A stretch of DNA of 64,000 nucleotides, taken from Tuctoria greenei (Eukaryota > Streptophyta > Magnoliopsida > Poales > Poaceae). The notes under the pieces are model-generated. The model saw only the letters and a program-made list of their open reading frames with translations, searched no databases and was not told the DNA's origin. The DNA lies in NCBI GenBank assembly GCA_036927565.1, contig JAYESD010000001.1:265061560-265125559 (forward strand), in the 5' to 3' direction. The translations under genes and the position numbers were made by a program. Of this stretch, positions 1 through 11,301 are shown piece after piece. The first letter of the stretch is position 1, and every line of letters starts with the position of its first letter.

Positions 1-1143
1 TCTTCAACAAAAATGCTCTCCCCCTGCGGATATGGATCTGGACCTGCAATGTTTGAGCTAGTACCTGGGCTAGATTCATCAAAAGACACTTCAAAAGTCT
101 CCACAATTTTGTTAGTGTCAAGTAAAAGCACACGGTAGCCTCTAGTATGAGATGGATAACCAAGAAACATGTTATCAATGGATCTAGATTCAAATTTATC
201 AATATTAACATGTTTCTTTGCAACCAAAGACCCGAAAGTGCGTAACACTAGTCCTATGTCTAAACCGGAGCTCATATGGTGTTTTACCTAGCTTAGCGCG
301 CAAGAAAACACGATTTGAGACATAACAAGCGGTTGCAATCGCATCAGCCCAAGATTTCCTAGGAGTTTGATATTCATCAAGTATAGTCCTAGCCATCTCA
401 ACTAAGGTTCTGTTCTTTCTTTCTACAACACCGTTTTGTTGAGATACATATGGTGAAGAGAATTGATGATATATTCCATTTTCAGCACAAAAGTGATCAA
501 AAGATTGTTTTTTAAATTCAGTTCTGCCATCACTTCTAATTGCTTTTAAAGATCCTGGGTGATCAATTGATAATCTAAGAAATAAAGTTCTAAAGTGACA
601 AAAATCTTCATTCTTAGATGCCATAAAGTAAACCCAAGAGTATCTAGAGTAATCATCAACAATAACAAGAACATACTATTTACCTCCGAAGGATTGAACA
701 CATGAAGGTCCTACGGTGTCAAGGTGCAAAAGTTGACTCGGTTCAGTTGTCATGATCATTGTGAGAGGAGTATTTGAACCTGCAACCATCTTAGCATGTC
801 TACACGAAGAGCACACAATTTATTTGTCCCCTTTAAGCTTAGGCAGCCCACGTATGCGATCAAGAGCACAAACACGCGTTAGGTGATCAAAGCCTACATG
901 ACCAAGTCTACGATGCCAAAAATATAAGTCCTTTGAATCATTAGCAACTAGACACCTATTCTTAGAGAAAGGCATATCAAAATCAGCTTTAAAAACTCTT
1001 CCAAATCGAGACATGTTAAAAATAAGCTCACTATTTGAACCTACAACTTTGCAGCAGTTTTTATTGAAACTAATTTCCAGATTTTCATCTAGCAATTGTG
1101 AAACAGAAAGCAAGTTGTATTTCAAATTTTTGACAAGTGCCAC
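1..1143 (-). pseudogene. Copia-1 pol: GAG-pre-integrase and integrase
   Basis: The segment 820-1143 encodes the GAG-pre-integrase zinc region with the motif LYFWHRRLGHVGF, followed on the same frame by a C-x-x-C pair after an in-frame TAA. Positions 205-624 continue the same frame into the integrase core: RSDGRTEF carries the second catalytic Asp, and NGVVERKNRT the Glu; the first Asp lies in LLHLDTVGP near 740-770. Between 1 and 204 another frame continues the typical copia post-integrase text with FLGYPSHTRGYRV, so there is a frameshift near 205. The product would be the DDE integrase that inserts retrotransposon cDNA. With stops and shifts it cannot be made whole. Confidence 0.88.
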
Positions 1144-2063
1144 ATCCTTAAAAGTGTAGTGATCATTTACTCTAACCTAACTCTTAGCAATTATAGGAGT
1201 TGAAGAATTATTGGCAAAAGTAACATTCTCTACACGTGACATAAAAGAGAGAGAGGAAAACCATTATTTGTTACCGGTCATGTGGCGTGAGCAACCTGAA
1301 TCCACAATCCAAATGTTCTCCTTCCTCAAGCATGTAACCTACATAGAAGTACAATACGTCGATGACTCAATATTGGAGTTAGTCAAAAGACATTTAGGTA
1401 TCCAGTACTGAGTCACACGACGTGCAACAGGAAAAACACGCGAAAGCTGAGATAAAACAGCAGGTTTATGAGTCAAAGTTTGAGGTTTTTTATTCTAAAC
1501 TACTAACCTATAAGGTGTTACTTGTGTAGAAAAAAAATCAGTAGCTCCGGAGGCAAAAACAGAAGGTACGGAGGTAAACTTTGAGTGTTTTGACTCATAA
1601 CAGCAGGTTGCATGTTACTGACATTCGGATTAATATGTGCAGCAAATTTTGCATGAAAGTTATGAGATCTAGCAATCATTCTTTCTCTTTTCTGTTGTTT
1701 AGCTAGTCTATAACAAAAATCTATGACATGACCATCTCTACCACACTAGGTACAATGAAATTTAACTTTGTGTTCATGTCTATATGAGCAAGCAATATTT
1801 TTATTTGAACCGAATGAGACAACACTCCTACAGATTTGAAAACCACTTCTTTTTGTTTAGGAACTGTTTGAATCAAACCACTTCCCAATGACTTAACAAT
1901 TTTAGGTGGATGTGCCTTAGCATGAGCATAAGAATCAAAACCTAAACCAGTTTTTATCATTGCAATACTTGGAAGAATTCAGCAGCAAGTTTAGGTTCTT
2001 ATTCCCATTATAAAACCGATCTAATGTCCTATGCATGTTATCAAGTTTATTGGACAGATCAAG
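1144..2063 (-). pseudogene. Copia-1 protease region
   Basis: On the minus strand the text WIVDSGCSRHMTG is readable at about 1270-1310. This is the copia aspartic protease active site, with the Asp-Ser-Gly codons at 1294-1302 intact. It is followed almost at once by a TAA stop. The rest of the segment, toward 2063, is degenerate linker between gag and protease, broken by several stops; no other domain could be read. Confidence 0.7.
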
Positions 2064-3640
2064 TCAATTTTCACATGAAGTTTTTCCTTTTAATTTGCAA
2101 TTAGAATAATATTTAACTTCATGAGAACGTAAAGCATTATTCAATATTGAAATTTCATTCATAGCATCTTTTAGTTTCTTTTCAAGATCATCACAACTAG
2201 AGCAATGCAGACCAATTGTACAACAAGAAGCATCTTTTAAGTTTCCAATGTCAAGTGCAGCAAGTTTTTTGTTTTTTTTCAATTTCAAGTTCAAGTCTAT
2301 CTAGAGTGGAGGAGTGTGCAGTTCTTAGTGTGGACAATTCTTCATAGATTAAATCACATGAGGGACAAGAATCATCACTAGGAATCAATGTTTTCGAACG
2401 GTTGATTTCAGATTCTAGTGATTCAATTTTAGCAGCATTATCCCTAAGCTTTTTGTCCTTTTTCCTTAACAATAATAGTTGCACGAGAAATTGCATCACA
2501 CATTTCATTACATGTAGAGCATACCTCATCGTCGTCACTGTTGTGTTCTGCATCCTCTGACTTGATCTTGATCTTGTTTTGCCCGCTATGAAGCACAAGT
2601 TGGCCAGATCATCATCATCTTCATCACTTTCAAAGTCTACATCGCTTGAACTGAGCTCTTGAAGTGCAGTGATGAAGCTGTTAATCATTTTGTGTCCTAT
2701 GGTACCCTTCTTTTTCTTGTTGAGGTTTCCAGAGGTGGTCTTGACCTTGTTCTGTTTTTTTTTCACGGGTAATAGGACCTGAAGGGTTAGGGCATTCTGT
2801 ACGAAAGTGTCATGTCTGACCACATTCAAAATAGCGTTAAGGTCCGAAGCTTCCTCTCCTTCCAGTTCTCACATTTTGCAATGCTTTTGAGAACCTAGTA
2901 TAGATTAGTGCTAACTCCACTTCTGGAAATTCCTCGATCTGCTCCAGGGTTAGTGAGGACAACAAAGCAAGATTATTGCAAGATGATGATTGGCCGGAGC
3001 TAGGTATATTATGTTGTGAGACAAATGCAATAGACTTATTTGGGTTCTTACATGATAAGATGTCAATTTCATGAGTTTTGAGTTTAGAGTAAAGCACATC
3101 TAAAGTAAGTGTACTCATGACAGTAGATTCACGAATAGATGTAACTTTCATCTCCCAGATTGACATGTCTAATGCACTAAGAAGTTGCCTAGCATTTTCA
3201 ACATCAGAAAAATTAACGTTGACACTATGCAAGTTACTGAGAATTTTGTTAAAGCGAGCAAAGAGATCATCGATGGACTCACCGGGTTGCATCTCGAAGT
3301 GCATGTATTATTTATTGAACATGTCTCGCCTTACCTCCTTGATTGTGTTGGATCCTTCGAGGTAGTTACAAAGTGCTTTCAACACACCATATGCAGATCG
3401 GAGGTGTGCAACACGGTCGAAGTTGCTTTGAGTTAATCCTTGTATGATCAAGTTTGGAGCCTTGTTGTTGTTATTGACACTCTCAGATTTGTATCTGTAA
3501 ATTGATCATTTGATGGCACTTCATAAGGCTTGTACACCTTCTCCCATATTGCAAAGCCTTGTGCCTGGATGAAAGCCTCCATGCGTGCCTTCCAAACCTG
3601 AAAATCAATACCAGCAAAGACACAAGGTTTGACAGAGTAT
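2064..3640 (-). pseudogene. Copia-1 gag, frameshifted, with interrupted zinc knuckle
   Basis: The gag core is readable in pieces: around 3430-3610 the text WKARMEAFIQAQGFAIWEKV, then 2837-3304 with MQPGESIDDLFARFNKIL, in a different frame. At 2780-2830 a CCHC zinc knuckle is readable in a frame other than the longest open one, starting FECGQT, then a TGA stop where Gly is expected, then HFRTEC. A coiled, charged tail follows (2064-2600). Gag packages element RNA into virus-like particles. The several frames and the stop show decay. Confidence 0.82.
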
Positions 3641-3696
3641 TTCTTTATGATGATTAGTCAAAAACATGTGAAAATCACGATGATTAGAGAACCGTG

Positions 3697-3708
3697 GCTC
3701 TGATACCA
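3697..3708 (-). promoter_or_regulatory. Copia-1 primer binding site (initiator tRNA-Met)
   Basis: The minus strand reads TGGTATCAGAGC two bases inside the LTR end, the standard complement of the 3' end of plant initiator tRNA-Met. It primes minus-strand DNA synthesis and fixes the LTR edge at 3711. Confidence 0.93.
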
Positions 3709-3710
3709 AT

Positions 3711-4516
3711 TGTAGGATTGAAGATCACGTGAAAATCTACCAGAGGGGGGTGAATGGTAGATTTAAAAATCTTACGCAGCAGAAACAATTAAATCCCAAC
3801 CCCTTCGGCAGAAAAAATGATCTGTTAAAGAAATCGTGTGTGAGACTAATTTAAACGTGTTTCGCCAGGACAAAAGTGATATATATCAGAGAGAATCAAG
3901 TCACGAAGAAAACACAAGAATGATCACTCAAATCCGTCGAGAGAAACTCAAGTTATGATCAGAAGATCGAACAAAGGTCAATTTGTCCTACCCGAGAAAA
4001 ACAGTTCTGGAACGCTGCAAAGAAACTCGTGCAGATAAGAAAACACAAATCTAATGACCGTTAAATTTTGATAGATGATAGATAATCAAGTTGTGAAGAC
4101 AACCCAAAAAGAATAACGTCAATTGGATCTGTAAAACTCGAGTTATGATAAAACCACTGACGAAAGGTAGTGTTGTCCAGAAACTCGACGAGTAAAACTT
4201 GTCTGGAATAAGTCGGATGAACAAGGCACAAAAGTTACTTCAAACTATAAATTTTATTCAATAGAACACAAGAGGAACAGCCCCAAAGTTGTGAACCACG
4301 AGATCTGGCCTCCCTTGCTTATATAACCAGCCCTTAGGCCAACCCAATCTCAACTAGGACTCTAATCCTACTCAGATCACGAATCAAAACTTTACATAAC
4401 TACTTAGGATTCTTCTATACGCAGATAGAAGCAATCTTAAGACTTCAAAACACCTTAGGAAAGTATCCCACATTCTTAAAACAACTCAAATTCGTGACCC
4501 ACATGAAATCCTAACA
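3711..4516 (-). repeat. Copia-1 5' LTR (806 bp)
   Basis: The plus strand starts TGTAGGATTG at 3711 and reaches AAATCCTAACA at 4516. The element-sense ends are therefore TGTTAGGATTT and CAATCCTACA, an imperfect inverted repeat with TG and CA ends. In sense direction a TATA box (TTATATAAGC) lies at about 4315-4325 and an AATAAA at about 4252-4259, consistent with U3-R-U5. The right edge rests on the inverted repeat only, because the other LTR is not in the window; an edge further right cannot be excluded. Confidence 0.72.
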
Positions 4517-5089
4517 TAACCAACTCGATAATTTCCATACCGAGCCATAACCGACTCCGCCGCAGCCAAAGTCATCAACCGATACGATCCGATCCTTCCA
4601 ACCAGATCTTCCCATCCATAAACCATCTTCAGAACCATGTTGCCACATCATGCACCGCATTCATACGTGGGAACACCTTCCTTCGATGTTCAGTAACCTT
4701 CATATGCACTGCCCTTGATTCAATCATCCTGCGCGACCTCCTGACCCGCTCAACCACAATTCCTCCTGAATTTGGTTGTTGGAACCCCATCTCCTCCCTG
4801 AGACTAGTCCAAAGGATCCTGTCACCAGCCATGTCTTGAGCTCAAGCAACACCTGCACATGAACAAACAACCAATCCGTACGAGCCCAAGTCCGTGACTT
4901 GACTCAAGTCAGTTCCGAACACAACACCTTACGTGAGCACCTCACATAAGCATGTTGCAAAGCATATCAAAACGATATCAGCCATATCAACCAAAACGCA
5001 CCAAAAACTTAGTAAAAGATTACTAAGCAACCTATCCATAAGTGTAAAGCAAGTTCGAAACATTTCACATGGAAATTTGGAATATTACG

Positions 5090-5470
5090 ATCAAGCTCCG
5101 AACCTTGCCAAAGCTAACCGGAGCTTGAGCCAGAGCTTACCAAAGTTAGTACAACCTAGCGCCGGAGCTTACCAAAGCTAGTACAACCTAGCGCCGGAGC
5201 TTACCAAAGCTAGTCGGACCTAGCGCCGGAGCTAATCAAAACTAGTCGGAACTAGTCATCCCAAAAGCCGGGGCTAGAAAAACATGTCAGAGCTAACCAA
5301 CATAAGTCGGACCTAACAGAACATATCGGAGCTTAACAAAGACATGTCGGAGCTATCAAAGACATGCCGAAGCTAAAGACAAAGCTCACCAGAGCTACCA
5401 AAACACATGTCGAATCTAGACAAAGAAAGTCGGACCTATAGTCGGACCTTACAAAAGCTCAGAGCTAGAG
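5090..5470 (+). repeat. Short degenerate repeats CGGAGCTTACCAAAGCTAGT in the Copia-2 LTR
   Basis: About fifteen imperfect repeats of roughly 20-35 bp alternate the phrases CGGAGCT(T/A)ACCAAAGCTAGT and CGGACCTA. The best two neighbours, around 5150-5215, share ACCTAGCGCCGGAGCTTACC. Many contain small inverted repeats such as AGCTTACCAAAGCT. They occupy the U3 place upstream of the TATA box at 5600. Confidence 0.75.
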
Positions 5471-5599
5471 TCATACCTTGCTAAAAAGATGTTATGGCAG
5501 CATTCAAAACTTTTATTGTCAAAGCCAATGTATTCAGCACACATAGGTCTCACAAGTACGAACATCAAAAACCCTAACGGTAGCTTTTGGAAACCCTAG

Positions 5600-5608
5600 T
5601 ATAAATAG
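5600..5608 (+). promoter_or_regulatory. TATA box of the Copia-2 LTR
   Basis: The sequence TATAAATAG follows the repeat block and precedes a pyrimidine-rich stretch (CAATCTCTCTCAACTCCCTCC), as in plant polymerase II start regions. It supports the plus orientation of this LTR. Confidence 0.6.
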
Positions 5609-6366
5609 AGGTGTACGACCCTACATCAATCTCTCTCAACTCCCTCCGCTGTCACACCTTCCAAGAGCCCAAAATTCACATCTCTCCACACTTCCTAAGC
5701 TTAAAAAGATCAAATCTTTGAGGATTAGCAATTGAACAAAGGATAGACTTGATCTACACATCTTGAGCTCTTGAGTTTGATCTCTTGCACACTCTAATTG
5801 TTTTATTGTATACCTTTTGAGTGTGTTTGGTGGTGTTCATCACTGTAATCTTTGGGGAGCCCTCAACGTGTGAGAAAGCCCCCTTGAACGAGTCATTTTC
5901 CCCTTCGTGGTTAGTGAAAGAGAATCGGCCTCCGTGGCAATTCAACGAGGGAAGGGTTGGTGAAGACCCGGTCCTCCGTGGACTCCTCAACGGGGATGTA
6001 GATTTCCTCTGTGGAATCAAACCTCAGGATAAAATATTGTCTCGCACATCTTTGTTTTATAGTTCATCATATTCTAGGGTTTGCTTAAACTTGTGTAACT
6101 CACGTTGAAATATCATAATTAAAGTTGATCTTTGCAATACATTGTTTCGTTACTGTAATACATCCAAGTTTTCAATTACTTTCTGTTGCATATAGTACTA
6201 GAGTTGAAATTAAAGATCACTCTTGATCTTTCTAATCCACGTACACCGGCTTAGTCCGCACCTTACCGAACTAGTCCGACATTCCCTGTATTTGATCAAT
6301 CTGTTAAGTGTTTCAGGGATCGACAAAGTTTCAAAAATCCTATTCACCCCCTCTAGGCTACATTCA

Positions 6367-7178
6367 ATAAAGCCTATCTATCTAAAACTCCTATGGTGGT
6401 AAGATCCTTAGAAAAGGATACATATCGGTTTTGGCCACACCAAGAAGGATAAGAGGTATTGGGTTCTGAATACTCATACTTAAGTGCCATTGGCGCGCTT
6501 ATGTATCTTGCAAATAATACAAGATCCAATATTGCATTTGCAGTTAATCTACTAGCAAGATACAGTGCCACTCTAACTATGTGTCATTATAAAGGAGTTA
6601 ATGATGTTTTTAGATATCTTAAAGGCACAATAGATCTTGGTCTTTTCTTTAATAAAAAGCAAGATCTTAATCTCATTGGCTATGATGAGGTTGAGTATTT
6701 AAGTGCTCCCTATAATGGTAAATCTCATACAGGATTCGTGTTCTTACATGGACAAACATCAATTTCATGGAAGTCTTCTAAATAGACTCTAATTACTACG
6801 TCTTCGAATCACTCCGAAGTCATAGCATTATATGAAGCCGCACGTGAATGTGCATGACTACGTGAAGTGATTAACCACATTCAAGTCTCATGGGGTATTG
6901 TACCTACCATTATCTATGAAGATAATGCAGCTTGCATTGCTCAGATGCAGTCAGGTTATGTGAAAATCAATGTTACTAAACACATAACACATAAAATCTT
7001 TTACCCACATGAGTTTCAAGTGAATGGAAAAAATAGTCTCCAACAAACAAAGTCATGTGATAATTTAGTTGATCTATTCACTAAGTCCCCACTATACTCC
7101 ACATTTTCTAAATGTGTCGATTGTATAGATATGCGTCGACTTAGAGATTTACAGGGTTTAGAGGGAGCTTTCTCATAG
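6367..7178 (+). pseudogene. Copia-3 pol 3' end: reverse transcriptase tail and RNase H
   Basis: The reading begins at the end of reverse transcriptase (KTPMVVRSLEKD), continues with YLSAIGALMYLANNTRSNIA and NGKSHTGFVFLHG, and ends with the family C-terminus MRRLRDLQG near 7130-7155. These are the hallmarks of the copia RNase H region (LSAIGALMYLA, then IIYEDNAACIAQMQ, then HITHKIFYPHE). It is broken by a TAA near 6450, a TAG at 6783-6785 and a TGA at 6857, so it is dead. Its upstream part is not in the window because the Copia-2 LTR begins immediately to the left. It belongs to the same broad family as Copia-D but has different LTRs. Confidence 0.9.
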
Positions 7179-7484
7179 AGCTGCCTGACATAGTATCAAA
7201 TTGTACTTTTTTATGTGAGTTTTTACTTTTAAAGGTTTTCTCAAAATAAGTTTTAGTGAGGCAATGAGAATGTAAAATAATATCAGTTTTCTTATTTTCT
7301 CCACAGGGGTTTTTATATGAAAACGAATATGACATTCAAATGTTGTGTTTTTCTCCCGTTTTAATTATATCTTCTAGAGTTTTTACACAAGCAATCAATT
7401 ATATATATTATATCTTCAGATTTTTCCCACTAGGTTTTTCGAAGTTTATTCATTCAACGAGTAAGTCAAGTGCTCAAGGGGGAG
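7179..7484 (+). other. Copia-3 3' untranslated segment with polypurine tract
   Basis: AT-rich non-coding sequence after the pol stop. It ends in CTCAAGGGGGAG at 7474-7484, a polypurine tract placed directly before the LTR start TGTTACAAC. No other feature is visible. Confidence 0.75.
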
Positions 7485-7711
7485 TGTTACAACATATTTT
7501 GCATGTGATCACTTGAATAATTGTTGTAACCACGCCCCTGCTCGCGCTCGCCCATCGTGCCTGCGCGCCGCTGCTCCTCCTCGTGTCTATCCTGTCGGTC
7601 GCGTCCGTCCATACAACATGTATAAAAAGATATGAATGAATGAATGAAAGAATCAAGAAACATTTACATCTTGTGTCTCTCTCAAATTTTCTCTCTATTA
7701 TGATCACAACA
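7485..7711 (+). repeat. Copia-3 3' LTR (about 227 bp)
   Basis: Starts TGTTACAACATATTTTG directly after the polypurine tract and carries a TATA box (TATAAAAAG) at about 7621. A GC-rich stretch precedes the TATA box and an AT-rich leader follows, the same layout as the Copia-D LTR at 56115 although the sequences differ. The end is placed at GATCACAACA (7711), by the TG...CA rule; 7720 is an alternative. Confidence 0.65.
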
Positions 7712-8034
7712 TTTATCACAACTATCATTGTCGGCTATGGAGAATGGAACATGTATATTTGGCCTGTGTCCCTAGTAATTTAAAGGTCGTCGCCTTGCCG
7801 TCCAGCTAGGAAAAAAATTGGTACATAAATATCAGAGGCCTCCAATAAACACAACTCACCAACAATTATTACACGTATCCTCCAATTTTGTAGCCACATT
7901 TCATCAACAATTTTAGAGTACAAAGGTTGAAGAAAAAACACTATCCGGGGACTCCACCGTGACACTTGTTTCTCGGTTTTCAACTATAAACCTGTAAGTT
8001 CCTAAAAGTTGTGCTTTAACTCCGCCTATGTTAT
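7712..8034. other. Unassigned sequence between Copia-3 and LINE fragment
   Basis: No coding homology, terminal repeat or RNA gene was recognised. A short open stretch exists on the minus strand but has no recognisable content. Confidence 0.5.
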
Positions 8035-8485
8035 AATGACATAGCCGGTCCCAAGCCCGGATAAAGGAGGAGGGGTTGTGATAGGCTTGGCGAGCCAACA
8101 ACTATACTTAGCCATTCTCATGGAAATGAAACCCATTACTAGAAGAGAGAAGAAATACTAGAGCAAAAGATAACAATGTCCACTATGGAGGCGATTTACT
8201 TACTCCGTCAGCTTATGGAGAGATATAGGGAGCAAAAGAAGGATATACATATGATGTTCATTTACATGGAGAAGGTATACGATAAGGTACCAAGGCCGGT
8301 CATGTGGTGGGTGCTAGAGAAACACAAAGTCCCAACAAAGTACATTAACCTTATCAAGGATATGTACAATAATATGGTGACAAGTGTGCGCGTAAGGGAT
8401 AGTGAGATCGATACTTTTCTATCACAATAGGGCTACACCAAGGATCAGCCTTAAGTCTATACATCTTTTCCTTAGTGATAGATGA
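8035..8485 (+). mobile_element. RTE-type LINE fragment, reverse transcriptase palm
   Basis: The plus strand around 8176-8430 reads TMEAIYLLRQLMERYREQKK, then VYDKVPRPVMWWVL and KYINLIKDMYNN, which is the fingers-palm start of the RTE LINE reverse transcriptase common in grasses. After a TAG at 8428-8430 the same protein continues in another frame with LHQGSALSLYIF and LVIDD. The preceding 8035-8110 holds the non-coding-like phrase GACATAGCCGGTCCCAAGCC that accompanies this family. It stops abruptly at 8485, where the Gypsy-A LTR begins. Confidence 0.8.
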
Positions 8486-9459
8486 TGTCGGTACCCTGCG
8501 TACCGGGTACACCATGATACCGCAAGAAAAGCTAAGGAGTTCCACCATTTCAAGTTGAAGACCTCTGAAGGCCACACATGCTGCATAGTACTAGATCCAC
8601 CTCCCTCATGTGGGTACCTCCGACACTGACACATGTATCACAAGGCCGGACCTATGACCCTTCATAGGGAAGCTCTGGTCTTGCCACGTGTCTAGTGACC
8701 CCGGACCTAACCCCCAGTAGAGGGAGCTCCGGTGCTACCACGTGTATAGTGGCTTCAGACCTGCCTCCCCACGACGGGAAGCTCCAGAGCCGCCACGTGT
8801 CGGACCTCCAGAGCTAGGACTTCAGTGGAGGACAAAGAGATCTCCAACGGCTCGGACCTTCAAGAGACATTTAAAGCGATAGTTACAAGACCTAATTGCA
8901 TGTCATTAATGCTATATTAATGACATACAATCAGTGGACTGTTAATAGGGTAACACCATCATTAAGGCGCATTATCACTTTTAATTATGCTTAATACCAA
9001 TAGATCGTGTATTAGGCTGTTAATCATGGCAGGGCCACATGTCGGGCCAGGCAAGTGTTGTAACGACCAGTTCATAGAATATAAAAGGATTGTGTCAAGG
9101 TGCATTATCACTTTTAATTATGCTTAATACCAATAGATCGTGTATTATGTTGTTAATCATGGCAGGGCCACATGTTGGGCCAGGCAAGTGTTGTAGCGGC
9201 CAGTTCTTAGACTATAAAAGGGTTGCGTCGCACGATATGGGAAAAGAAAAAAAAGATCACAAGATCACAAGCGCCATACACATTTTCATACATACAACAC
9301 ACAACCCGTGGAGTAGGGCGTTATGCTCAGGCAGTCTGAACCATGTAAATCTCTCGTGTCATCATCTTGTCCAAATCTCACGCGCCCCAACCAATCAAGA
9401 ACCTCCGCGGGCTACAAATTAAGTAGTATCAGGGGAAGTGTCAATCGCACACTTCGACA
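8486..9459 (+). repeat. Gypsy-A 5' LTR (974 bp)
   Basis: Begins TGTCGGTACCCTGCG inside the LINE reading frame and ends GCACACTTCGACA just before the primer site. Ends and internal phrases match the Gypsy-B LTRs (which read TGTCGAAGTG...ACCGACA on the plus strand). It holds two copies of a 133-bp promoter block, which the Gypsy-B LTRs have only once. Its partner 3' LTR is missing. Confidence 0.9.
8964..9229 (+). repeat. 133-bp tandem duplication with two TATA boxes in the Gypsy-A LTR
   Basis: Unit 1 (8964-9096) and unit 2 (9097-9229) both run from AAGG(C/T)GCATTATCACTTTT to a TATA box, TATAAAA at 9080-9086 and again at 9213-9219, exactly 133 bp apart. They differ at only a few bases. Each unit holds the whole upstream piece TTAATCATGGCAGGGCCACA and the TATA box, so the LTR has two possible start sites. 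Confidence 0.93.
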
Positions 9460-9480
9460 TTTGGCGCGCCAGGTAGGGGG
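9460..9480 (+). promoter_or_regulatory. Gypsy-A primer binding site
   Basis: TTTGGCGCGCCAGGTAGGGG follows the LTR directly. The same sequence sits beside the Gypsy-B 5' LTR in reverse. It occupies the tRNA primer position; the tRNA used was not determined here. Confidence 0.75.
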
Positions 9481-9496
9481 ATCTTGAGATTTCAAG

Positions 9497-11301
9497 ATGG
9501 TGAACTCCGCCACAGGATCATCCAACGACAATGCTGCACAACCTGCTGGGGGGAATCCCTCCAATGTGCAACAACCAGCAGGTGTTGTTGTCCCGGCGGG
9601 CGTCACACCACCTCCAGCTGCTCAAGCTAACAATGATGGGCAACAGGATGGAATCCTTATGTTGGTTACCACATCGACAAATAACAACCCCGAGAATGCG
9701 TTAATGGATGTGCGTACTCTTCTGGAGCGCCCATCTGCGTCCGGAGCACCTCAGGGTGCTACGGAGCAGTGGTGCACTGATGTGCAACATGTAGTTGCAG
9801 CCGCAGCTGATGCCATCAGCAACCAAGGTCCTCCCCCTTCTGGGCAGGCACCTTCTTAGCATAGGACCTTGTATGGTAGACTTGGTCCTCATGCGTCACA
9901 ACACTGGAGGCGCGTTGTGTATCAGCAGGTGACTTTGCTGCCCTCTGTGGCGCGTTGCACCCATACTATGTCGAGACTCTCGACGCACAATTTGCGGTCG
10001 GAGCATGACCGCCGCTACAGACAGCAGGACGGTCGTGTCCACATTGAGCGCGCTCGCGAAAGGCGGGAGGCTCGGGAAAATCCACCTCCTTAGGGAGTAG
10101 GGGCGGCTGTTCAGCCTTGGCCATGCACTTGCGCATGGTCCATTGGCCCCAAAAGTTTCGGCCTCATCTGCCGGAGAAATTTGACAGGACTATCAACCCC
10201 GCTGAATTCCTCTTGATATACTCCACTGCCATTCTAGTGGCGGGTGGCAATGAGGCTGTGATGGCAAACTACATCCCGGTAGCTCTAACTGGGACCACCA
10301 AGTCCTGGTTCATGAGTCTGCCGCCTGACTCTATCAATAGTTGGGCGAAACTATGCCAGCAGTTCACCGCCAACTTAGGGAGCTCCTACACCCGACCAGG
10401 CACCGAACTGGACCTATTTGCTGTGAAGCAAACATCGGGAGAATCGCTGCGGTCCTTCGTCTAGCGATTTTCTCAGGTACGCAATACCATTCTCTCTATC
10501 TCCAACACATGTGTCATCGTGGCATTCAGACAGGGTGTCAGATAAAAAGATGTTGGAGAAGCTGGCGACGAAGGCGGTCACCACCATCACGGATTTGTTC
10601 AGCCTGACTGACAAGTGCGCCAGGGTCGCATAGGTCCGGGAAATGCACTCAAAGCCAGCTCTGGAGGCTAATAAAAAGCCATCCAAAGCTGAATCCACTA
10701 CCTCCAGCGGTGGCAAGAAGAAGAAAAAGCCTAACGGAAAGAAAAAGTTGTCGGCCCGCACACCTACTACTGCGGCGGCTGCAGCTCCGGGTGGCCAGGG
10801 GCCACGTCCTGAAAAGCGACCTCGACCTTCATCAGAAGACAACGGTGGTTCAAATGTGTGGTGTCTGATCCACAAGACGAACAAACACAACTTAGAAGAC
10901 TGTCGGGAGGTCCAAAACCTTGTCGAGCGCTACAACAAGCGCCGAAAAGAAGCTCCTTTTCATCATCAGGAAGGAAAACAAAAAGTCGACGAAGCTCCGG
11001 CTAATACGGAGCTTGGCTTCCAGGACCCCAAGAAGGTCTTGAAGACTGTCTACAACACATTCTACAATGACTCTGACGTCTCCAAAAATGAGCGTCGGAA
11101 GACCCTCAATACCATCTATGGACGGTCCTGGGACATCACCTCGCACCACGTTCTCAAGACCACGCGGCGGGAAATGGCTTCAGTAGCCCCTACCGCCAAG
11201 GCAGGACCACATCGGAAATGGATGGATAATCCCATCACTTTCGATGCAACAGACTGCCCCAAGAACATGGTCGGAGCGGGACAACTGCCACTGATGGTGT
11301 C
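9497..11301 (+). pseudogene. Gypsy-A gag (frameshifted)
   Basis: Starts ATGGTGAACTCC 38 bases after the LTR, like the Gypsy-B gag. An Asn/Pro/Ala-rich N-terminus (9497-9859) leads, after a TAG, to an Arg-rich segment (RRYRQQDGRVHIERARERRE). The conserved gag core is in another frame at 10117-10464 (MAMHLRMVHWPQKFRPHLP, then FMSLPPDSINSWAKLCQQF). The C-terminal part (10643-11301) has a Lys-rich stretch and the zinc-knuckle-like C-x2-H-x4-H-x4-C in WCLIHKTNKHNLEDC. At least two frame changes make it non-functional. At 11301 it is cut by Gypsy-B within the sequence LPLMVS that leads into protease. Confidence 0.88.

Larger units (their letters stand above)
1..4516 (-). mobile_element. Copia-1: 5' two-thirds of a Ty1-copia retrotransposon, cut by the window start
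   Basis: Read on the minus strand from 4516 leftwards this is LTR, initiator-Met primer site, gag, protease, GAG-pre-integrase and integrase, the Ty1-copia order (integrase before reverse transcriptase). Reverse transcriptase, RNase H and the 3' LTR lie left of the window. The reading frame is broken many times, so it is a dead copy. The base right of the LTR starts TAACC, the expected place of a 5-bp target duplication, but the partner is outside the window. Confidence 0.9.
4517..6366 (+). repeat. Copia-2 LTR, 3' end at 6366, left edge uncertain
   Basis: The segment ends CTCTAGGCTACATTCA at 6366, directly against coding sequence of another copia, as an LTR end would. Its layout (start of transcription near 5620, the phrases around 5760-6010, CACCCCCTCTAGG near the end) is clearly related to the Sire-S LTRs at 39534 and 49702, so this is a Sirevirus-like LTR. 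A TATA box lies at 5600-5608. No start with TGAATGT was found. The likeliest reading is that Copia-1 inserted inside this LTR and that its beginning lies left of the window. Whether 4517-5090 belongs to it is unsure. Confidence 0.6.
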
